From Platanthera guangdongensis (lineage: Eukaryota; Streptophyta; Magnoliopsida; Asparagales; Orchidaceae): DNA of 64,000 nt. The translations under genes were made by a program, and so were the position numbers. A model generated the notes under the pieces. It worked only from the letters and a program-made list of their open reading frames with translations, did no database searches and was not told the DNA's origin. Below are positions 58,392-64,000 of this stretch, piece after piece; the first letter of the stretch is position 1, and the number at the start of each line of letters is the position of its first letter. The stretch lies in assembly GCA_039583875.1 (NCBI GenBank), contig CM077161.1:60827885-60891884 (forward strand), given 5' to 3'.

Positions 58392-60503
58392 TGTTGGGTA
58401 CATTGGTCTAAATGTACCTGATTTGAAGAAGCCTCACCCAACTCAATGATATACATCAAAATGTATTTGATGTATTTTGACTTTACATGTGCAGGTTAAG
58501 TATTTGCAGGAAAGAAGAAAAAGTTTCTAAGTCCACGTGTCGACACCCAGAGGGAAAGTGTCGACACTTAAGAAGACTTGTGTCGACACCCAGGCAAGTA
58601 GTGTCGACACTTGGAGTCATTGTGTTGACACCAGGGATGCTGAGTCAACACCAGACAGAAAGTGTCGACACAAGGAGCTGTGTCGACACTCAGTGAAGAA
58701 GAGTGCAGTGAAGCAGTGTCGACACTTAACAGTTGTGTCGACACCCAGTGAAACCGTGTCTACACCAGAAAGTGTCGACACTTGGAGGCTGTGTCGACAC
58801 TCAGCAAAAGTCAGCAGAGACTAAGTACAAGTGTCGACACTCAGAACAATGTGTCGACACTCCGCGGGAGAGTCAACACTTGAAGTAAGTGTCGACACCC
58901 AGAACAATGTGTCGACACTTAGCTGAAGACTCAACACTTGAAGTAAGTGTGGACACCCAGAACAATGTGTCGACACTTAGCTGAAGACTCAACACTTGAA
59001 GTAAGTGTCGACACCCAGAACAATGTGTCGACACTCAGCTGAAGACTCAACACTTGAAGAAAGTGTCGACACAAGGAGCTGTGTCGACACTTAGTAAAGA
59101 TCAGCAAAGTTCATCAAAAATATTCTAAGTACAAGTGTCGACACTAAGGGAATGTGTCGACACACAGCCAGAGTCTCGACAGAAGAAGACATGCGTCAAC
59201 ACAAGGAGCTGTGTCGACACTCAACAAGTATCAACACTTGACAGATACAACACATGAAGATGTGTCGACACAAAGGAGATGTGTCGACACTTAAAAGAAT
59301 TCAGCAAGATAATAAAGTACAAGTACTTGTGTCGACACTCAATTTCAGTGTCGACACATGAAGAAGAAGTAGTGTCGAGATACAAAATCTACAACACAAG
59401 GAGTTGTGTCGACACCTTGTAGACTAGTGTCGACACTTAGACAACTTGTGTCGACACTTGGTCTATAAGTGTCGACACTTAAAGACAGATAGTCTCGACA
59501 CATCTAGACAGTTATAGAATTTTCAAGAACTGACTGGATGACTTGACAGCTGCCATTCCAGCCGGTCTACTGCACCTGTTAGAGTTGTCAGAATTCAGTT
59601 ATGGACCGGACCAGCCGGTTACCATGAAGAAGGCCTATAAATAGGCTTATACTGTCGACAGAAGAAGTTGATCAAAAAGTTGTTGAAGTTGTCAAAGTTC
59701 AGACAAGTAATACAAAGAAGATCTAGCTATCAAGTGAAGATCTAAGAAGTTGGAGAGAGAGAGCTCCATCCAAGAAATCAGCTGTTGGAACCATGCTGAG
59801 AAGAAGGGTTCAGATTTATTTTGAATCTTAAGTAGCAGAGATCAAGGATCAACTGCAGAAGGAGTCAATCTTATTGAGTTCTACTTTCAAGAAGCTTTGA
59901 AGAAAGCTAAGTCAGATTGATTTCAGCTGAGTTCTTCCAAGAACTCATCAAGAAACTCAAAACTCTCCTCTCTTGTCTCTGGGTTGCTGAGTTAACAATT
60001 TTGTATTCATTTTATCTTATAAGATCCTTTGGATCTGAGTCTTGTAAGCCTGCAATTATAAAGGCTGAGTGTAGGGCTTGAGAGCCTGAGTGTAGGAGAT
60101 TGAAATCTCTGAGTATAGGCCTTGGTGGCTGAGTGTAGGCCTTGGTGGCTGAGTGTAGGCCTTTGTGGCTGAGTGTAGGCTTTGTGAAGAAGCTGAGTTG
60201 TAGGGCCTTGGGCCTGAGGTGTAGGAACCAGTTTTGGGTTCTGAGATAGTGGAGAAGTTTGGCCGAATCTAGTACACTGCTAGATAGGCGAAGGGGGAAA
60301 GTGGATGTACCCAAATCTTGGGGAACCACTATAAAACTGTGTGTCTTCTGTGTGTTGTGGTTTGCTGTGAATGCTGTGTGATTGCTGTGAAATAGTAGAT
60401 AAAAATCTGTGTTAAAAACTGATTGCTGCCATAAAAAGTTAAAAAGAATTTGGTCACCTATTCACCCCCCCCCCCCTCTAGGTGTTAGGTACTATATATT
60501 TCA
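58392..60503 (+). repeat. Element B 3' LTR
   Basis: 2,112 bp, nearly identical to 39145-41257. The array is at 58535-59505, TATA at 59636 and a 12-C run at 60465-60476. Confidence 0.92.
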
Positions 60504-60508
60504 TTTTG
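60504..60508. repeat. Target-site duplication (right) of element B
   Basis: ttttg, matching 39140-39144. Confidence 0.88.
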
Positions 60509-63293
60509 TTTGCTAGGAGTTAGCAGGTTTCCTTTTTTGTGTAAGTTTGGGTGACACGGCCTGGGTCACGACCGTGACCCAGGGCGTGTCGTGCTCGGGT
60601 AGAGCTCCCTTTTCTCTAGTTGACGAATTTTTGGTTGACGGGTTTTTTTGTAGGAACACGGCCTGTGACACGGGCGTGTCACAGGGTGTGTCCCCCTTTG
60701 GTTCGTCGAGCTGCGCTCGATGGTCGTCAGGCGGAGTTTTAGTGAGAACACGGCCGTGTCATGGGCGTGTCGTATCGGACACGGGCGTGACACGGGGCGT
60801 GTCTCTCTGTTCGATGATCGGCGCTCCACGATCGTTGAGCGGTGTTTGAGTTAGTATACGGCCTGTGACACGGGCGTATCATAGGGCGTGTCCCCTATTT
60901 CGTCGAGCGGAGATCGACGTTCGTCGAGTGGGTAGGTGTGTGAATACACGCCCCGTGACACGGGCGTGTCGGGCCGTGTCACGGGCGTGTCGGGCCGTGT
61001 CACGGGCGTGTCTGGGGCGTGTCCCGTGTTTCGTCGAGTGGAGATCGACGTTCGTCGAGTAAGTACACGCCCCGTGACACGGGCGTGTCGGGCCGTGTCT
61101 TGGGCGTGTTCCGTACTTTTTCTCCTAAGAGCATCTTTTGTTGCCGTGAACCGTTTTTCCTCCTCATTTTCATCGTTCCCGAGTCTGGAGAGCTTCCAGC
61201 GGAAGGGTTTTTGAGAGGAGGCGGTGGTTTTCTTTTGGACGATGTTTGCAGGAGGAGGCTCGTTTTTCTCGTGCGATAGCGGTTTTGGCTTGCTCTCGTC
61301 TAGATCTTCCCTTCCATGTAAGTTTTTCTTGATTTAGGGTTGATTCTAGGAGTTGAGATTATCTGATTTCTTTTCTTTTCCTCAAGTTTCAGTTTTGGTC
61401 TTCTAAGTGGCCGATCTTGCCGCCGGTGCCAATCTATGGTGTTAACTGTTGTTTTTCCTGGAGGTAGAGGCAAGTGGCTCCCTTGCCCTTGCCAAATTAT
61501 TCTAACTCTTGCTCTGTTTTCATTTTCCTGTGCAATACTTCTGTATTCTTTATCTTTTTCCTCCTTAGAAAGTTAGAGCAATAGGATGCCTTTTTTTTCC
61601 TTCATTTCAATCATGGGCAGTTTCTTTGCCTTTTTTTACAATTAAATCAATGTTCTCTCGTTCGTTTGAGGTTTGGTGTCTAGTGGATAGCTAGAGTTAG
61701 GGTGAGCCTGCGGTTAGTTACAGTTTAGGTTTAGTTGTGGTAGCCCCGAGTAGTTAGGATGGAATGGAGGGTTGGGATTAAATTTCCAACTCCCTGTTAT
61801 CGCGTGTTGAGAGAGTTTAGGCTCCAGTTGTGACTAAAACTTACATTTACCCTAAGTGGAAAGTGTTGACAGCGTCGAGTGAGCCGAGTTCACTCAATGC
61901 CGTGACCTAGCGTAGGATTTGCGGCTAAGTATTTTCGGCGTCAAGTAAGCGGAGCTTACTCAACGCCGCGTCGAGTGGGCTCGACATTTCTGTCTTCGGT
62001 TCGTGTGTTTCCTTAGGATTGTTAGTGTGACTTTTCCCTTTCTCTAGGGGGTGGTATTGGGTGTTCGGCTAGTTTTGCTTGCCGACTCTTGGGTTGTGGC
62101 AGGTGGTGGAGTTTTGGTGGCCTCTGGAGGGGTGGATTTTGATGTGGAGAGCTGTGGCCACCGCCTTTTGCCCCGGTTTGGGTTGGTGTGTGTGGGACCC
62201 TAAAGCTGCCACTGTTGACCCCTTAGCCCTTTTTGGATCTGATTTTGGTTATGTATTCAGATCCATGTTTTGACCACCGCCACTAACCCACGTGCTAGGA
62301 CTGTTAGTCCCTTTCCTGTTTATGTTTTCTCTTTCTTTTGTGCATATATGTACATGTCTTGTTGCTGTTGTGGACTCCTTGTAGGGAATGTTGCTTTTAT
62401 TGCTCGCACTCAGTGTGCTTTGTTGTGCTCTAGACAGTGCTCTTTTCTTACTGTCATCCCCTTTCTTTTGCTTATAGCATTTTGTTGCCGTGTTGGTAAA
62501 CCCTTCTTTTTATTTGCTCATAAATCTAATGCTCTATTTACCTTTTGATTATTTTTCTTGCTGAGGTGTTCTTTTCTTGAATGTCTCAGGTCCAGGTTGT
62601 AGCCGGTTCAGCGGCTAGTTCTCTTGGAGGGGCTTGTTGGTGGCCTCTTGGGTAGCGGAGATAGCTGATCCCCGATTTCGTGAGGTAGTTCTTTACCTTT
62701 CTGTATAGACATACATACTCACCAGTGTGTTCGTATCAGGTTGTTGACGCCCACTGGTGGCTTCTTGTGGTGCTGGGTATGAACTTAAACTGTTATTTTT
62801 GCCTAATTGTGGTTGTTTACTTGCTTCTGGGAAGGATTTATGCTAGGTTGCATGTTAGATATTTTAAATCCTAAAAACATTATTATATGTATCTCATGCA
62901 TAACATATTTATAAAACAAAGACACGATATTTCCTTAGCGTAAAAAGACTATCTTTCATATATATTATATTCACTTTAGAGTCATGCATACCATGAGTCG
63001 TCCCTCGGGGACACTTATGCTCATTTAGGATGTCAACTTAATTGAACCAAAGTATTTTTTGCTGCGTATAAATATTCTTTTAATTGTGGACTAGCTGATC
63101 CACCGTGCTGAGGGATACGGCCTTTCAACATAACCGATTTTCTTTCATATTTAATCAACGATTTTCCTTAAAATCTAAGGTCTGTAGTTTTGTCTGAGCG
63201 TGTGCAGTTATCCCCTGCACGACGTGGCATCACGGCACGTGTTTTCTCTTGCTCTGATACGATTCTATCGTTGAGAAAATGCGGGTTGTTACA
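60509..63293 (+). repeat. Element F 5' LTR, main part
   Basis: The continuation of 38706-39144. It contains the GACACGGGCGTGTC array at 60551-61110, then about 2.2 kb without credible genes (T-rich stretches and small unconserved ORFs), with two palindromic GCGTCGAGTGA-type motifs at 61872-61968. It ends at TTACA 63293. Confidence 0.78.
60551..61110. repeat. Palindromic array in element F U3
   Basis: Copies of GACACGGGCGTGTC and GGGCCGTGTC with GATCGACGTTCGTCGAGT spacers, close in type to the T1, T2 and Athila-like arrays. Confidence 0.85.
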
Positions 63294-63295
63294 GT

Positions 63296-63310
63296 TGGTA
63301 TCAGAGGGAG
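63296..63310 (+). other. Element F primer-binding site
   Basis: TGGTATCAGAGGGAG, initiator-Met type, two bases after the LTR end. A GGTTGC/GCAACC hairpin at 63311-63337 follows. Confidence 0.8.
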
Positions 63311-64000
63311 GTTGCTTGACAAATGGTCGGGCAACCTTTCCCTTATTTTCATTAGTGGTTAGCGTCATACCATACACACACCAATATGTCATCAGCACGT
63401 CTTGGCTAAAGCATGAACACTACACTCATGAGCATAAAGAAGTATACGGGGCATATTATGTAGTATGGGATGCATAATATGTGTTCGTATATGGATCCAC
63501 CATAGGAGGCAACATGTGAGGGTTATGTAGTATGGGATGCATAACCTCACCACATGAATGCAGCTGGCACGTTTTCTTTTTTTTCGTTGCATGAGAATGT
63601 TATGTAGTATGGGATGCATAACATTTTCATGTGTACGCCGCCCATGGCATGCATTAAGGCCTTTTTAGAATGCATAGCACATCATGCATAGCATAACATC
63701 TCATAAGCACAACGTGCCAAGCTAAGGATTTGCATGATGACATATGTACACACATGGATATGAGTCAAAACGAATACAAATACATGCAATCATGGTTTAG
63801 GCACATGAGTTAGTTTGATGGTGGTGAACCATCTTAGGTTAAGCATAACATCATCATGGTAAAAACAACTCCCAGAGCAAGTTTAGCAGTTGAAGTTCAT
63901 ATTTAAGTGTGTTTGTCTGTACCGGGTAGTTTTGTTCTAGCTGTTGGGCTAGGTTTTGTCTAAAGCTTGTGCGATTATAGGATGGCGAGACGTCCTGCGA
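63311..64000 (+). other. Element F untranslated leader
   Basis: About 700 bp without a credible ORF up to the window end. It holds the PBS-proximal hairpin and the three covarying hairpins. Further ATG-CAT palindromic words occur near 63647-63700 (GCATGCAT, CATGCATAGCATAAC). Confidence 0.65.
63452..63631 (+). ncRNA. Three covarying hairpins in the element F RNA leader
   Basis: Hairpins at 63452-63481, 63516-63550 and 63590-63631 share the identical 12-nt loop TAGTATGGGATG and the inner stem TTATG/CATAA. The outer stems differ but stay paired: CATATTATG/CATAATATG, GTGAGGGTTATG/CATAACCTCAC (one bulged G), and a 15-bp stem with a single G-U pair in the third. They lie 160-340 nt after the PBS, where retroelements hold packaging and dimerisation signals. 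A structural RNA is strongly suggested; its function is inference. Confidence 0.75.

Larger units (their letters stand above)
39145..60503 (+). mobile_element. SIRE/Maximus-like Ty1 retrotransposon B, full length
   Basis: 21,359 bp including an 8.2-kb Angela insertion, so about 13.1 kb of its own. LTRs are 2,113 and 2,112 bp (TGTTGGGTAC ... TTTCA). The PBS is TGGTATCAGCG. It has gag, then protease-integrase-RT-RNase H (Ty1 order), then an intervening repeat array with a TATA box, a long third ORF, a PPT and the LTR. Large size, a third ORF after pol and a long Gag with zinc knuckles are SIRE/Maximus traits. Flanked by ttttg. The LTRs differ little, so the insertion is young. Confidence 0.92.
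38706..64000 (+). mobile_element. Tekay-type element F, 5' LTR and leader, interrupted by B
   Basis: The LTR begins TATAACGCCCCC (TG decayed to TA) at 38706 and ends at 63293 with TTGTTACA. PBS TGGTATCAGAGGGAG follows at 63296, so F lies on the plus strand and its genes are beyond the right edge. Element B sits between 39144 and 60509. Without B the LTR is about 3,224 bp. The probable left target duplication is ataac (38701-38705). The lineage call rests on the TGTAACGCCCC-type terminus, the PBS and U3 repeats shared with T1 and T2. Confidence 0.75.

Noticed and set aside
61019..62548. Small ORFs in the LTR of element F, some with hydrophobic stretches
   Set aside because: No conserved motif, no start context, and they lie inside an LTR.
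1..64000. Host genes between elements
   Set aside because: Every interval is accounted for by LTRs, leaders, element ORFs or their remnants. Nothing resembled a cellular gene.

Overview
The window reads as heterochromatic DNA of a flowering plant with a TE-rich genome: essentially every base belongs to LTR retrotransposons of plant-specific lineages (Tekay/Del-like chromovirus, Athila-like, SIRE/Maximus, Angela). I found no host gene, tRNA gene or CRISPR array. The species cannot be told from the sequence. Lineage names rest on protein motifs, primer-binding sites (PBS) and domain order, not on a database search.

Layout, left half. A decayed minus-strand Ty3 element ('C': gag remnant ~33.9-34.6 kb, PBS, LTR from 34725) appears to be the oldest layer. 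A SIRE-like Ty1 element ('A', + strand; 3' ORF fragment and 3' LTR, 21995-33312) lies against it. Tekay copy T1 (minus strand, 1-21994, running off the left edge) sits in the 3' ORF of A. T1 carries a 13.6-kb Athila-like element (2267-15899, 5-bp target duplication caaac) in its integrase gene, and a triple 5S-rRNA-derived repeat (107-895) in its 3' LTR. A second Tekay copy, T2 (24011-32845, + strand, duplication gggca), sits in the LTR of A.

Layout, right half. A non-autonomous element ('D', LTR 35644-37213, zinc-knuckle ORF) cuts the LTR of C. Its internal part is cut by a Tekay-type element ('F', 5' LTR 38706-63293, leader to the right edge). The LTR of F is split by a 21-kb SIRE-type element ('B', 39145-60503, duplication ttttg) with gag, pol and a third ORF. 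That third ORF is split by an Angela-type element (49004-57214, minus strand, duplication attac). Nesting is therefore five deep (C>D>F>B>Angela).

How the parts work together. Each element has the usual retrotransposon cycle: LTR promoter, tRNA-primed reverse transcription, Gag particle, protease/RT/RNase H/integrase. All autonomous copies carry stops or frameshifts, mostly C-to-T or G-to-A changes.

The most notable signals are regulatory. (1) Eight unrelated LTR families each carry an array of short CpG-rich palindromes in U3, usually upstream of a TATA box. (2) SIRE B repeats that array-plus-TATA layout inside the element, just before its third ORF. (3) T1 and T2 share an in-frame GT-AG intron candidate of 75-79 nt at the gag/protease junction, and a splice-acceptor-like start of gag. 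(4) The leader of F holds three hairpins with one identical 12-nt loop and compensating stem changes. (5) Two 5S-derived copies form a 254-bp inverted repeat with only two mismatches.
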